Origin: Balneola sp965230095
GTDB lineage: Bacteria; Bacteroidota; Rhodothermia; Balneolales; Balneolaceae
Length of the DNA: 64,000 nucleotides
NCBI GenBank assembly: GCA_965230095.1
Contig: OZ245946.1
Span: 1,054,001 to 1,118,000 of the forward strand
Direction of reading: 5' to 3'
How positions within the stretch are numbered: position 1 is the stretch's first letter; each line of letters opens with the position of its first letter. Under the pieces are notes generated by a model. The model did no database searches. It saw only the letters and a list, made by a program, of their open reading frames with translations, and was not told the DNA's origin. Of the stretch, positions 7,166 to 15,855 are shown one piece after another. The position numbers and the translations under genes are program-made.

Positions 7166-8107
7166 CTATTCAATAACAGATTTGATATTAAAGGGAGACT
7201 CAACTAGGTCCCAATTTTCCAATACTTCAATAAAATTAATTAACTGTTTACTTACAGTAGTATCATTGACAACAGCAATGTCAACGGGAGGTAAATTGGA
7301 AAGATATTGTTCAGATATCGATGTATGTCTTTGGATATATTCACTAGGATCGAATCCAGTCCGTTCCATAATTTTATTCGCACCTGTAAGAACAGAATCA
7401 AGATAAGTTAGAGTTAAACGATCTTCATCAGAATCATTCCATTTTAAAGACATTGCACCACCTGGAAAAGGTGTTCCATTTAGCAGTTCTTCTGAAAAGA
7501 CGTCTCGCTCTATTAGATAACTACCAGCTCCACTCTCGACTGCAAACCTACCAGTTGGTTCTAAAGTAATAAGTGCATCGACTGCCCCTTCATCCAATGC
7601 AGTAACCTGAAGTGCTGGGGAGATTGGACTTATTTCGACTTCGTCTAATGTTATGCCATGTTGTTGAAGTAATTTTTCAACATACACATGAAACACACTG
7701 CCTGGAAACACTCCGATTATTTTACCTGAAAGTGAAGATAAGCCTTCCTCTGAATCCTCTTTACTTACAAATGCAATAGTACTATGATAGAGCGCAGCTA
7801 TTCTTAAAATACTCGAGTCTTCTTCCGCAAGATGCAGAGCTTGCGTTGTTCCAGCAATTCCTATTAAATCAATTTCTCCAGTTCTGAGTGCTGAAGTTGC
7901 TAAATCAGAAGTTCTAAACTGAGTGGTTGTGACTTCAAAGCCATATTTCTCAAATAAACCTTCATCAAGTGCTACAAATAAAGGAAGTCCAGACAGAGAT
8001 TGAATATAACCAACATGAATTTCCTTGTTTGTCTTTTCCTTATCCGAAGAACATCCTTGTAAAGTTAATAGCGTGATTACCAAAATCAATAAGAATCGAA
8101 TTTGCAT
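7166..8107 (-). CDS. ABC transporter substrate-binding lipoprotein (SsuA/NMT1-like)
   Basis: A lipoprotein signal peptide ends at the lipobox LTLQGC (C19), so the protein is membrane-anchored after export. The mature part has the NMT1/SsuA-type fold signatures: HVGYIQSLSGLPLFVALDEG at the start, then a GLFEKYGFEV step, TGEIDLIGIAG and a later VDALITLEP. These binding proteins serve nitrate, taurine, alkanesulfonate or thiamine-precursor importers, and the ligand here is unknown. It is the first gene of the importer operon (binding protein, ATPase, permease, 373-aa protein). At 313 residues its length is normal. Confidence 0.85.
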   Translation of the reverse strand: MQIRFLLILVITLLTLQGCSSDKEKTNKEIHVGYIQSLSGLPLFVALDEGLFEKYGFEVTTTQFRTSDLATSALRTGEIDLIGIAGTTQALHLAEEDSSILRIAALYHSTIAFVSKEDSEEGLSSLSGKIIGVFPGSVFHVYVEKLLQQHGITLDEVEISPISPALQVTALDEGAVDALITLEPTGRFAVESGAGSYLIERDVFSEELLNGTPFPGGAMSLKWNDSDEDRLTLTYLDSVLTGANKIMERTGFDPSEYIQRHTSISEQYLSNLPPVDIAVVNDTTVSKQLINFIEVLENWDLVESPFNIKSVIE

Positions 8108-8274
8108 ATATACACCTCTGTATGTTTAAATTTTATTTAGATGTAGCAAAAAATCCTTTAAATAAATTGAACCTGATAACAATCTTCTGTGAATATTTAA
8201 CAGAAAGACAATAGCTTTTTCAATCGGACTTCTTTCTCTAAATACAAAAAATTATTAATTAATTGCACATTAAT

Positions 8275-9066
8275 TTATTTATAATAGTTACCAAGTGATT
8301 TTCCAATAAATTCTGCCCCTTGTCTTGTTAAATGTCCAAGCCCATCAATGTAATGTGAACAAGATAATACTTGAGGAAAATACCCTTTGACGGCAATTTC
8401 TTTCTCCTGATTAGCAATTACTTTCTCTATGGCCTTAGCGATATATTTATGTTGCCAAGAAGCTCGCACATTTTTAAAAGTTGTTTGGAACTGTGAATTT
8501 TCAAAATTACAGTTGCTTGTGCATGGGCAGGTCGTTTCATCAGGTCCACCGATTACTGGTTGTAAAATAATTCTTTCTGCCGTCGGTATTTTTTGTTGTA
8601 TGGTATCTACTACTTTTATGATAGCATTAGACCACGCTTTTACATCCTTACCATATGGCCCACTGATTGAAAAAAGCACACGATCAGGAGTGTCGAAATT
8701 ATTATTGCAAGGCGATATTATATTTTGGTTCCACCCCTCATAATTAGAATCTATCCATTTGTCAACTCCACCTCCTCCATTCCAAATTAATTGCCAGTGT
8801 TTATCTCCCACAATCGATTCAAATATCCCACCAGCTATATACCAGCCATAACCTGGAACACTCTGTTCCTTTGAACCGGTTTGACCTACTTGGCTAAACC
8901 CGATTACTTGTGTACATGAATAATTTAGATGATCAGAATCTTGGGCAAGTAATTTTGAAACATCATTCACCGAAAAAATTAGAAGTGCTAATAAGATAAT
9001 TTTGCTTGATAATGACAGAGAATAGTAAAAAAAATGCTCCTTAGTGGTGTATATCATACCTATCAT
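8275..9066 (-). CDS. SGNH-hydrolase-like secreted protein
   Basis: A hydrophobic N-terminal stretch (about residues 20-41, ending LLAQ) indicates export. After it, VIGFSQVGQTG resembles SGNH block I (G-x-S, S58 as candidate nucleophile), and near the C-terminus DGLGHLTRQG resembles the Asp/His block V (D241, H245). The Asp-His spacing is one residue longer than the usual DxxH, so catalysis is not assured. Four cysteines near 187-197 (CPCTSNC) could form disulfides. The family includes esterases, lipases and carbohydrate acetylesterases. It lies upstream of the ABC importer on the same strand with a 167-bp gap that may hold a separate promoter. Start uncertain: ATG at 9066 or 9057. Confidence 0.55.
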   Translation of the reverse strand: MIGMIYTTKEHFFYYSLSLSSKIILLALLIFSVNDVSKLLAQDSDHLNYSCTQVIGFSQVGQTGSKEQSVPGYGWYIAGGIFESIVGDKHWQLIWNGGGGVDKWIDSNYEGWNQNIISPCNNNFDTPDRVLFSISGPYGKDVKAWSNAIIKVVDTIQQKIPTAERIILQPVIGGPDETTCPCTSNCNFENSQFQTTFKNVRASWQHKYIAKAIEKVIANQEKEIAVKGYFPQVLSCSHYIDGLGHLTRQGAEFIGKSLGNYYK

Positions 9067-9196
9067 TTATTATGAACTTATTATTTGCACCTAACATATT
9101 ATTAGACGAATGAAGGTTTATTATGGCGAACAACAAAAACCACCCAATAAACACTACAAACATCATAATTGTTTGAATTTGGGATTTATCACTCAC
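9041..9196 (-). CDS. Possible small membrane protein, 51 aa
   Basis: A GTG-initiated frame encodes 51 residues with one clear hydrophobic helix (MMFVVFIGWFLLFAII) flanked by polar ends, the shape of a small membrane protein. It overlaps the start of the SGNH-like gene by 26 bases in another frame and includes the GTTAGGTGC cassette-edge sequence. No homology is visible and the start is weak, so it may be a chance frame. Confidence 0.25.
   Translation of the reverse strand: MSDKSQIQTIMMFVVFIGWFLLFAIINLHSSNNMLGANNKFIINDRYDIHH
9087..9095. repeat. Cassette-edge core GTTAGGTGC (minus strand), mate at 4488-4496
   Basis: On the minus strand this is GTTAGGTGC, a perfect GTTRRRY core placed about 20 bases before the SGNH-like start codon. 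It is the exact complement of GCACCTAAC opening the attC-like site at 4496-4488. The two therefore bracket a 4.6-kb unit of five genes, as the two ends of one cassette would. Nine bases alone could be chance, and no attC palindrome is visible on the outer side (9096-9290). Confidence 0.4.
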
Positions 9197-9312
9197 CTGT
9201 TCCAAAATATAGTAAAACACATATATAAAACAAGAACTAAGATAATTCTGTACATATACGAAGATTAACCCCCGTTACGTTAGCTATTTATATAGTAATC
9301 AAACCTATTGTC

Positions 9313-9708
9313 ATGGCTGTTCCCTATATCTTTATTACCCAAAAAGCCCCTTACAAAAAAGAGGGTATTCAGGAGACTGTTACCTACGCTCGTACAGTTT
9401 CTACGCGTAAAGCTACTACCGAAGAAATAGCTGATAATATTTCTTCACGATGTACATTGAATCCTGCTGATGTTATAGCTGTATTGTATGCACTTGGATA
9501 TGAGCTCAAAACCCGTATCAATAATGGTGAAATGGTTGAATTGGAAGGAATTGGATCGTTCCGTATTCAGGGTGGAACGGGTGCTGTAGAAGAGCCTGAA
9601 AAAGTTCGGAGCAAGGACTTTGATCGCAGAAAGGTCAACTTCACTCCTGATGCATCACTTAAAGCTAGCCTACGAACTCTTTCTTTTATAAGGAAGCACA
9701 AAGACTGA
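9313..9708 (+). CDS. HU-like DNA-binding protein (Bacteroidetes histone-like family)
   Basis: A 131-residue HU/IHF-fold protein. The alpha-helical start (TTEEIADNISSRCTLNPADVIAVL) is followed by the HU-type strand region NGEMVELEGIGSFRIQ and a basic C-terminus (RRKVNFTPDASLKASL). This matches the Bacteroidetes HU-related family, longer than the 90-residue E. coli HU. It presumably bends and compacts DNA. It is a single-gene unit with a preceding 246-bp gap, and four regularly spaced palindromes lie directly downstream. Start ATG at 9313 fits the family N-terminus. Confidence 0.85.
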   Translation: MAVPYIFITQKAPYKKEGIQETVTYARTVSTRKATTEEIADNISSRCTLNPADVIAVLYALGYELKTRINNGEMVELEGIGSFRIQGGTGAVEEPEKVRSKDFDRRKVNFTPDASLKASLRTLSFIRKHKD

Positions 9709-9729
9709 TACTCCTATGCGCTTGTGAGC

Positions 9730-9810
9730 TCACCTTTGGTGAATTCCCGGATCACCTTTGGTGAAGTGAACGGGGCACCTTTGGTAAAACCAGCAAGTCA
9801 CCTTTGGTGA
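9730..9810. repeat. Four palindromic iterons TCACCTTTGGTGA at 22-23 bp spacing
   Basis: TCACCTTTGGTGA occurs at 9730-9742, 9752-9764 and 9798-9810, and a variant GCACCTTTGGTAA at 9775-9787. Each is itself an inverted repeat (TCACC/GGTGA). Starts are 22, 23 and 23 bases apart, close to two helical turns, so a protein binding them would sit on one face of the DNA. They lie between the HU-like gene and the end of rpoN. The rest of 9709-10012 shows nothing else I can name. They could be binding sites or a string of weak hairpins acting as a transcriptional stop. Confidence 0.65.
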
Positions 9811-10012
9811 AATTGAAAGTACATGCTTATGCTACCATGAGTCTTGCTTATCTCTCCTTCCCTATCTATCTATTTAGTGGATACAAAGTAATGTTGAATT
9901 CTCTTAATGGTTTTTGGGCTGCTTCAGAACCAGAGAGCAAATCAATTTTTAGATAAGGTTTTCGTTGAAGACATCATCAGCATAAACAAAAGAAAATCAG
10001 CCAATCAGTGAT

Positions 10013-11518
10013 CTATATCTGCTTCCTCAATCTCGCCACCGGCTCATTCAGTTGCTCACGATATTTACTTACCGTTCGGCGGGCAACTTTATATCCTTTT
10101 TCATTGAGCTGATTTGCAAGATCCTGATCACTCATCGGACTTCGTTTATCCTCTTCATCAATAATGGTCTGAAGAATGTTTTTAACCTCTCTGTTGGACA
10201 CCTCTTCCCCACTATCCGTTTCCAACGCTTCGTTGAAGAAATACTTTAGTTCATGTACACCGAAGTTAGTTTGAACATATTTTCCGTTTACCACTCTTGA
10301 GATCGTGGAGATATCCATCCCGATCCGCTCTGCAATGTCTTTCAGGATCATGGGCTTCAGGCTGTCGCCATATTTGAAAAAATCTTCCTGAAGTGCCACC
10401 ATCGTTTTCATCACATTCATCAACGTGTTCTGACGTTGTTTGATGGATTCTATAAACCAATTGGCCGAATCAATCTTTCCTTTTATAAAATTCTGTGTTT
10501 GCTGATCCGGCTTCTCTCTCTTTTCTTTGATGTCTTTCCACATCTCCTTGTAATCAGGAGAAATCCGCAGGGAAGGTGAATTTCTTTGATTCAGATTTAT
10601 AATGAATTCTCCCTTATCCAGATCCGATTCATCCGTATTTCTCCAGTACACTTCAAAATCGGGTTCAATGTAATTCTGGGATTCTTCCATTCCGGTTGCT
10701 ACTGCTCCCGGACGTGGATCCATTCCCTTGATCACATCAAAAGCGTCTTTCAGTTCTTCTTCAGACACATTGAATTTCTGAAGTAGTTTATTGAAGTGTT
10801 TCTTCTCAAAAGCTTGCCATGCATCTTTAACAATGTCGATAGCTAACTCTCTGCCATCCAGCTCATTGGAAGACTGCTCGATCTGTACCAATAAACAATC
10901 CTGCAAGCTTGTAGAAGCAATCCCAATGGGTTCCAGTAATTGAATTTGTTTCCTGATTCGGTCTACGTCTTCCACTTCCACATACACACTGTGATTAAAA
11001 GCGATATTATCAGCCACGGCTTCCAACTCTCTCCGGAAGTATCCGTCTTCGTCTAAGGAACCAAGTATCTGATCAGCTATCAATTCTTCTTCGTCAGTAA
11101 GATCCAGAAGCGCCACCTGATTTTCCAGTTCTTCCAAAAAAGAAGCCTGGTACGGATCGGGAAGATCTTGCCATTCCTGCATATCAGGATGTGTGGGCGT
11201 AGAATAAGATTCTCCTTCATATTCTGTATTGGAATCAAATTCATCCCAATCTACTTCATGCTCTTCAAGCGTTTCTAATCCTTCTTCTTTTTCTTCGGAA
11301 ACAGGTTTTTCGTCTTCTACTTCGATACGTTCCTGACGAATTTCACCCGGTTCGGCTTCTTCCAGAATTGGGTTAAGTTCTAATTCTTCTTTTATACGTT
11401 GCTCTAATGCAATGGTAGGAAGCTGTAACAGCTTTATAAACTGTAGTTGTTGTGGCGACAGTTTTTGCTGCTGTCCAAGCTGCTGTTTTTGACTAATATT
11501 TTGTTGATTCCGAAGCAT
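10013..11518 (-). CDS. rpoN: RNA polymerase sigma-54 factor
   Basis: Directs RNA polymerase to -24/-12 promoters and needs an AAA+ activator. Region I is the Gln/Leu-rich N-terminus (QLGQQQKLSPQQLQFIKLLQ), followed by an acidic region II (about 55-130). The core-binding and DNA-binding region III has the helix-turn-helix around DISTISRVVNGKYVQT (about 390-405). The RpoN box ARRTVSKYRE sits at about 479-488. At 501 aa its length is normal. ATG at 11518 lies two bases after the DUF3109 gene stop, so the pair form an operon read from a promoter in 12112-12422. No sigma-54 activator gene is in this window. Confidence 0.97.
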   Translation of the reverse strand: MLRNQQNISQKQQLGQQQKLSPQQLQFIKLLQLPTIALEQRIKEELELNPILEEAEPGEIRQERIEVEDEKPVSEEKEEGLETLEEHEVDWDEFDSNTEYEGESYSTPTHPDMQEWQDLPDPYQASFLEELENQVALLDLTDEEELIADQILGSLDEDGYFRRELEAVADNIAFNHSVYVEVEDVDRIRKQIQLLEPIGIASTSLQDCLLVQIEQSSNELDGRELAIDIVKDAWQAFEKKHFNKLLQKFNVSEEELKDAFDVIKGMDPRPGAVATGMEESQNYIEPDFEVYWRNTDESDLDKGEFIINLNQRNSPSLRISPDYKEMWKDIKEKREKPDQQTQNFIKGKIDSANWFIESIKQRQNTLMNVMKTMVALQEDFFKYGDSLKPMILKDIAERIGMDISTISRVVNGKYVQTNFGVHELKYFFNEALETDSGEEVSNREVKNILQTIIDEEDKRSPMSDQDLANQLNEKGYKVARRTVSKYREQLNEPVARLRKQI

Positions 11519-11520
11519 GT

Positions 11521-12111
11521 CTAGTCTACCGCCTGTTCCCGTATATAGTTACAGGCAGCTTTAAATTCGTCGTACCAATCCTCCCCATAACGTCTGGTGA
11601 GTGGTTTTTCCAGAAAATCGGATAAATAAATTCCTTCTTTGCTTCCCTTATCACAAGCAGCCGAACACAAACTGTCTACATATTCGAAATTGGCATAGTC
11701 GAAGTCGGATATCTTCTTTAACCGTACCGGAAACAAATGGCAACTCAATGGCTTTTCCCAGTCAATGCGTCCGTCAAAATAAGCTTGTTGGATGGAGCAA
11801 TAAGACACATCGTCTTCACCGTATTTCACAAAAATGCATTCAGCTTCATTTACACATGCAATCTCATATCCGGCTTTTTCGCTTCCGATGACAACTCCTT
11901 CCCTGTCAGCAACTTCTACCGCTTCCGGTCTCAGTTCATCTTTCAGTAACCGATAGGCTTTATGTAATACAGGAATTTCGTCTTTTACAACGGGAGCTCC
12001 CGCATCCCCCACTACACAACATGCTCCTTTGCATCGCGGCAGATCGCATGCGAACTTAGTGGTTGCAATTTCTTCTGTAAGAATGGTGTCTTGAACTTTG
12101 AACATATCCAA
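11521..12111 (-). CDS. DUF3109 family protein (cysteine-rich)
   Basis: A 196-residue conserved protein of unknown function, widespread in Bacteroidetes. The diagnostic cysteine pattern is visible: FACDLPRCKGACCVVGDAG near residues 20-38, later ECIF, YCSIQ, SCHLFPVR and SLCSAACDKG. Such clusters suggest metal or iron-sulfur binding, and relatives with similar Cys spacing belong to the YkgJ/CxxCxxCC group. It is the first gene of the operon with rpoN. ATG at 12111 was kept; a second ATG two codons later is equally plausible. Confidence 0.85.
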   Translation of the reverse strand: MDMFKVQDTILTEEIATTKFACDLPRCKGACCVVGDAGAPVVKDEIPVLHKAYRLLKDELRPEAVEVADREGVVIGSEKAGYEIACVNEAECIFVKYGEDDVSYCSIQQAYFDGRIDWEKPLSCHLFPVRLKKISDFDYANFEYVDSLCSAACDKGSKEGIYLSDFLEKPLTRRYGEDWYDEFKAACNYIREQAVD

Positions 12112-12422
12112 AGATACGAATAGTGGACGGATTTTCTGTTGTTTTCATTAATGATTTTACTCACACTACGGTGGTATAAATTTCGAATTTGTACCGGTCG
12201 GATTAAAATCCTCTCTGGGTAACTTGATGATATTGACACATCCAACAAATTCCATCCGGTTCACCAGCACGGGACCTGCAGGCAGGTAGGTTTAAAAAAA
12301 CGTTCTCTGCTTTTTCTCGAAAATTGTTGAAGCATATTACAAAGAACCCCGATAAATATATTTATATATACTATTACTGATTTCTTTTAAGTTAATGATC
12401 AAACTCAACCAAATTTTCAGCT
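12112..12422. promoter_or_regulatory. Divergent intergenic region between the DUF3109-rpoN operon and the DUF4139 gene
   Basis: 311 bases with no credible gene, lying between two divergently transcribed units, so both promoters must be here. The part near the plus-strand gene is very AT-rich (TATATTTATATATACTATTA around 12355-12376). A G+C-rich patch at 12271-12290 contains CCTGCAGGCAGG, part of a short repeat type also seen near 45971 and 46047. No specific promoter box is convincing. Confidence 0.35.
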
Positions 12423-14318
12423 ATGCTTTCATTGATACTCCTATTGCTTACTTCGCCTTTTCACCAGGTAACTTCAGATAGCGTAATCGTAAAATCAGAA
12501 ATTGAAAATGTAACCGTTTTCAGGTCTCAGGCTCAAATCGAACGAAATTCAGATGTTCGGTTATCTCCCGGAAAAAATGTGGTAGTATTTACGGAGTTAT
12601 CCGAATCAATGATCCCAAACAGTATTCAACTGAAAGGAAAAGACGCATTTACATTGCTCTCGATCACCCATCGTAATAATTTTATTGAAGAGAGATCCAA
12701 TAGTAAACTTGTTAATCAATTGACTTCACAAAGGGACAGTCTTCAACGTTTGATAACATCAAAAAGAGCCCGGATAAATGTCATAAACAGTAATGTTTCC
12801 TTATTGAATTCATCCAATAACATTGCAAATAATCATAAACTATCGGCTTCAGAACTGGACGCTCTTCTTGATCTTAACTCAAAGCGACTATTGGAGTTTG
12901 AAGAACAGAAAATTGTGTTAAATAATGAGATCAGTACCATTAATGATCGGGTTAGATTACTCAATAACAGAATACGTGAAGAAGGCAGAAGCATCAGAAA
13001 CAGATTTAAAGAAGTAGTTGCTGAGATCGAAGTGGAATCCGCAAAGGAAATTGAATTTTCGCTTCAGTATTTGGTATATAATTCTGGATGGAATCCAAGC
13101 TACGATATTCGCTCGGAAAATATAAATGCACCTTTGGCTTTCACTTATAAAGCCAACATTTATCAAAACACCGGCTACGACTGGAATAATGTACAATTTA
13201 CTATCAATTCCGGCGATCCCTCTCAGAATGTGCAAAAGCCGGAATTAGCTCCGAATTATGTAGGATTTTATACTACCAGACAAAAGCGAAACAGAAGTTC
13301 CGGCGGAAACTCGGTAGCAACATTTCGGCGGTCTGAAGAGCGGGGTCTTATTGAAGGAATAGTGATGGATCAAACTTCAGGCGAGCCTGTTCCTGGAGCA
13401 TCTGTAATTATACCTGAACTCAATAAACGAGTAAGCACTACCGTAGATGGGCTTTTTGAATTAGATAACATTCCGAATGGTACTTATACGTTAAGGGTCA
13501 ATTATGTTGGATATCGATCATTGAATAAAAGATTCTCGATTAATAATTCAGGACTGAATGTGTTTGCTTTATTAGCAGCAGATGTTTTTGGTTTGGATGA
13601 AGTCGTTGTTACCGGAGTTTCAGATAAATTACAGGGACGAGCTTCCGGAGTTGCCGTAGAGAATGAAGTATTTGTAAGCTCAGCTCCAATTCAAAACCAG
13701 GAAATCTCTAACCAAACTTCATTCAGTTATAAAATAGAGCGTCCGTATTCAGTTCCTTCAGACGGCAAGGAACATACGCTTGAGATCAAGAGAGAAACCC
13801 CTCAAACTGACTACCTCTATGCATCGGTTCCGAAGCTGTCTTCTAATGCTTATCTGATAGGGAATTTAACAGATTGGGATGAGCTGAACCTGATCGAAGG
13901 TGACGCAAATGTATATTTTGAAAACAGTTTTGTGGGTAGCACTTATTTAGACCCCTCATCTCTTTTGGACACCTTAGAAATCTCTCTTGGTAAAGATGAG
14001 CGCATCATCATCGAAAGAAAAAAACTCAAAGACTTTGAAGAAAGACGGTTTTTCGGAAGCAAAACCAGAGAGAGCTTATCGTTTGAGATCAGCATCAGGA
14101 ATACAAAATCGGAGTCCATTGATATTATTATTGAAGATCAGATTCCTGTTTCTACTGATGAAAGTATAAAGGTATCTCCAAAAGAACTTTCAGGTGGCGA
14201 GCTTGATAAGAACAGTGGGATTATAAGATGGAAATTAAAAATCGAACCGAATGGAACAAAAAAGATTATATTAAACTATGAGCTTGAGTATCCGAAAGGA
14301 AAAAGGATAAACTACTAA
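12423..14318 (+). CDS. DUF4139 (MuiA-like) protein with an inserted carboxypeptidase-regulatory-like domain
   Basis: Exported protein: a short hydrophobic N-terminus, then a DUF4140-type start (VTVFRSQAQIERNSDV). Next come a coiled-coil region (about 95-190) and a DUF4139 domain from about residue 205 (YLVYNSGWNPSYDIRSEN) to the end (IRWKLKIEPNGTKKIILNYE). Residues 308-390 are a CarboxypepD_reg-like beta-sandwich insertion (IEGIVMDQTSGEPVPGASV) ending in DEVVVTGVSD, the motif seen at the start of TonB-dependent receptors. Relatives are called mucoidy-inhibitor MuiA-like, but their biochemical role is not known. creD starts 16 bases downstream. Confidence 0.85.
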   Translation: MLSLILLLLTSPFHQVTSDSVIVKSEIENVTVFRSQAQIERNSDVRLSPGKNVVVFTELSESMIPNSIQLKGKDAFTLLSITHRNNFIEERSNSKLVNQLTSQRDSLQRLITSKRARINVINSNVSLLNSSNNIANNHKLSASELDALLDLNSKRLLEFEEQKIVLNNEISTINDRVRLLNNRIREEGRSIRNRFKEVVAEIEVESAKEIEFSLQYLVYNSGWNPSYDIRSENINAPLAFTYKANIYQNTGYDWNNVQFTINSGDPSQNVQKPELAPNYVGFYTTRQKRNRSSGGNSVATFRRSEERGLIEGIVMDQTSGEPVPGASVIIPELNKRVSTTVDGLFELDNIPNGTYTLRVNYVGYRSLNKRFSINNSGLNVFALLAADVFGLDEVVVTGVSDKLQGRASGVAVENEVFVSSAPIQNQEISNQTSFSYKIERPYSVPSDGKEHTLEIKRETPQTDYLYASVPKLSSNAYLIGNLTDWDELNLIEGDANVYFENSFVGSTYLDPSSLLDTLEISLGKDERIIIERKKLKDFEERRFFGSKTRESLSFEISIRNTKSESIDIIIEDQIPVSTDESIKVSPKELSGGELDKNSGIIRWKLKIEPNGTKKIILNYELEYPKGKRINY

Positions 14319-14334
14319 CTACACCTTCACCTCT

Positions 14335-15696
14335 ATGCCTGAAAATTCCGGTCGAAATAAACAAAGCTTTTCAGAACGAAATACTGTTATGATAAAAGCT
14401 GTATTTATAGCCATCATAACGCTTTTGTTACTTATTCCTGCAGCAATGATCAGTAATTTAGTATACGAAAGGCAACATACTAAAAATGAAGCTATTAATG
14501 AGATTGGTGAAAAATGGGGAAAAGAACAGACCATAACCGGACCGTTTTTAACAATTCCATTTACCAAACTCATAAAAAGATATTCCCCCAAAGATTCCAC
14601 AGATGTATGGGTTGAAAGAACGGACTATCTGAATATACTTCCTGAAAACCTCCAAATTTCGGGCTCCATAGCACCGGAAAAACGTTACCGGGGTATTTTT
14701 GAAGTCATTGTATATAATTCCAGCATCTCAGTTGATGGTGATTTTTCATCATTAAATATCAAAGAGTTTGATATCGATTCGGAAGATCTTCACCTTGATG
14801 ACGCTTTCCTCAGCATCGGTATTACTGATCTTAGAGGTATTGAAGAACAAATAAATCTGAACTGGGGAGAAGATCTTAAAATTTTTAACCCGGGTACAGT
14901 AACAACAAATATTATTAGTTCAGGAATTAATGCTCCTCTGGATATTACAATCAACGACAGTGGAGATATTTCATCTGAACCCTTTACCTTTGATTTGAAG
15001 CTTAAAGGAAGTGAATACCTGCAGTTTGTTCCGGTAGGAAAAGTTACGGATGTTGAACTGAGATCCAACTGGACTACTCCAAGTTTTGACGGTGCCTTTT
15101 TACCTGATAGCAGAACTGTTTCGGATTCTGGTTTCACTGCAAACTGGAATATTCTTCATTTGAACAGAAATTACCCACAGGCCTGGCTTAACTCGGAACA
15201 CAGAGTACATGAATCAGCTTTTGGTGTGGATCTTTTATTACCGGTTGATAATTACAAAAAATCCGAACGAAGCATTAAGTATGCTATTCTTTTTATAGGC
15301 TTAACTTTTTTGGTTTTCTTTTTCATAGAGATCATCAATAAAAAGAAAGTACATCCTATTCAATATATCTTGGTTGGCTTAGCCTTATGCTTGTTTTATA
15401 CTCTTCTGTTATCCATATCAGAACACTCTACTTTTAATTTTGCTTACCTGGCTTCCTCCATCCTTACTATTGGCTTAATATCAGCTTATACAAAAACTGT
15501 ATTGAAAAGCAATTCATTATCCGGATTAATGGCAGGTATACTTACGGTACTGTATCTGTTTATTTATGTAATTATACAGCTTGAGGACTACGCATTATTA
15601 ATGGGAAGCATTGGCTTGTTCAAAATCTTAGCTCTTGTTATGTATTTTTCAAGAAAAATAGACTGGTATCAGATAAATAATGATGTGAATTTATGA
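14335..15696 (+). CDS. creD: CreD-like inner-membrane protein
   Basis: Matches the cell-envelope integrity protein CreD family. It has one N-terminal membrane helix (MIKAVFIAIITLLLLIPAAM, about 19-40) and a family-typical start to the periplasmic part (EIGEKWGKEQTITGPFLTIP). A long periplasmic domain runs to about 305, and a cluster of about six helices fills the last 140 residues. The length of 453 is close to E. coli CreD (450). In enterobacteria CreD belongs to the CreBC regulon; no creBC genes are here, so that link should not be assumed. It probably forms an operon with the upstream DUF4139 gene and ends at the hairpin at 15745. Confidence 0.85.
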   Translation: MPENSGRNKQSFSERNTVMIKAVFIAIITLLLLIPAAMISNLVYERQHTKNEAINEIGEKWGKEQTITGPFLTIPFTKLIKRYSPKDSTDVWVERTDYLNILPENLQISGSIAPEKRYRGIFEVIVYNSSISVDGDFSSLNIKEFDIDSEDLHLDDAFLSIGITDLRGIEEQINLNWGEDLKIFNPGTVTTNIISSGINAPLDITINDSGDISSEPFTFDLKLKGSEYLQFVPVGKVTDVELRSNWTTPSFDGAFLPDSRTVSDSGFTANWNILHLNRNYPQAWLNSEHRVHESAFGVDLLLPVDNYKKSERSIKYAILFIGLTFLVFFFIEIINKKKVHPIQYILVGLALCLFYTLLLSISEHSTFNFAYLASSILTIGLISAYTKTVLKSNSLSGLMAGILTVLYLFIYVIIQLEDYALLMGSIGLFKILALVMYFSRKIDWYQINNDVNL

Positions 15697-15744
15697 GTTC
15701 TAATTAGCAACTCCCCTCTTAATATTTTATCTTTAAGGATTCTG

Positions 15745-15772
15745 CAAGCTGGCAAAAAACCAGCTTGTTTTA
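15745..15772 (+). terminator. Intrinsic terminator after creD
   Basis: Perfect 8-bp stem CAAGCTGG (15745-15752) / CCAGCTTG (15760-15767) with loop CAAAAAA, followed by TTTTATTT. Correct position and orientation to end the DUF4139-creD transcript. Confidence 0.75.
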
Positions 15773-15792
15773 TTTCACGCATTTAAGCAACT

Positions 15793-15817
15793 AAAGGTGA
15801 CTGGATCACCTTTTTTT
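15793..15817. terminator. Second terminator-like hairpin before rsmB
   Basis: AAAGGTGA (15793-15800) and TCACCTTT (15806-15813) form a perfect 8-bp stem with a 5-base loop and continue into seven T residues. It could back up the preceding terminator. The stem shares its TCACCTTT sequence with the iterons at 9730-9810. Confidence 0.55.
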
Positions 15818-15855
15818 ATAAGCACCTAACATCAATTTTTTAAATCCTGAGAACC

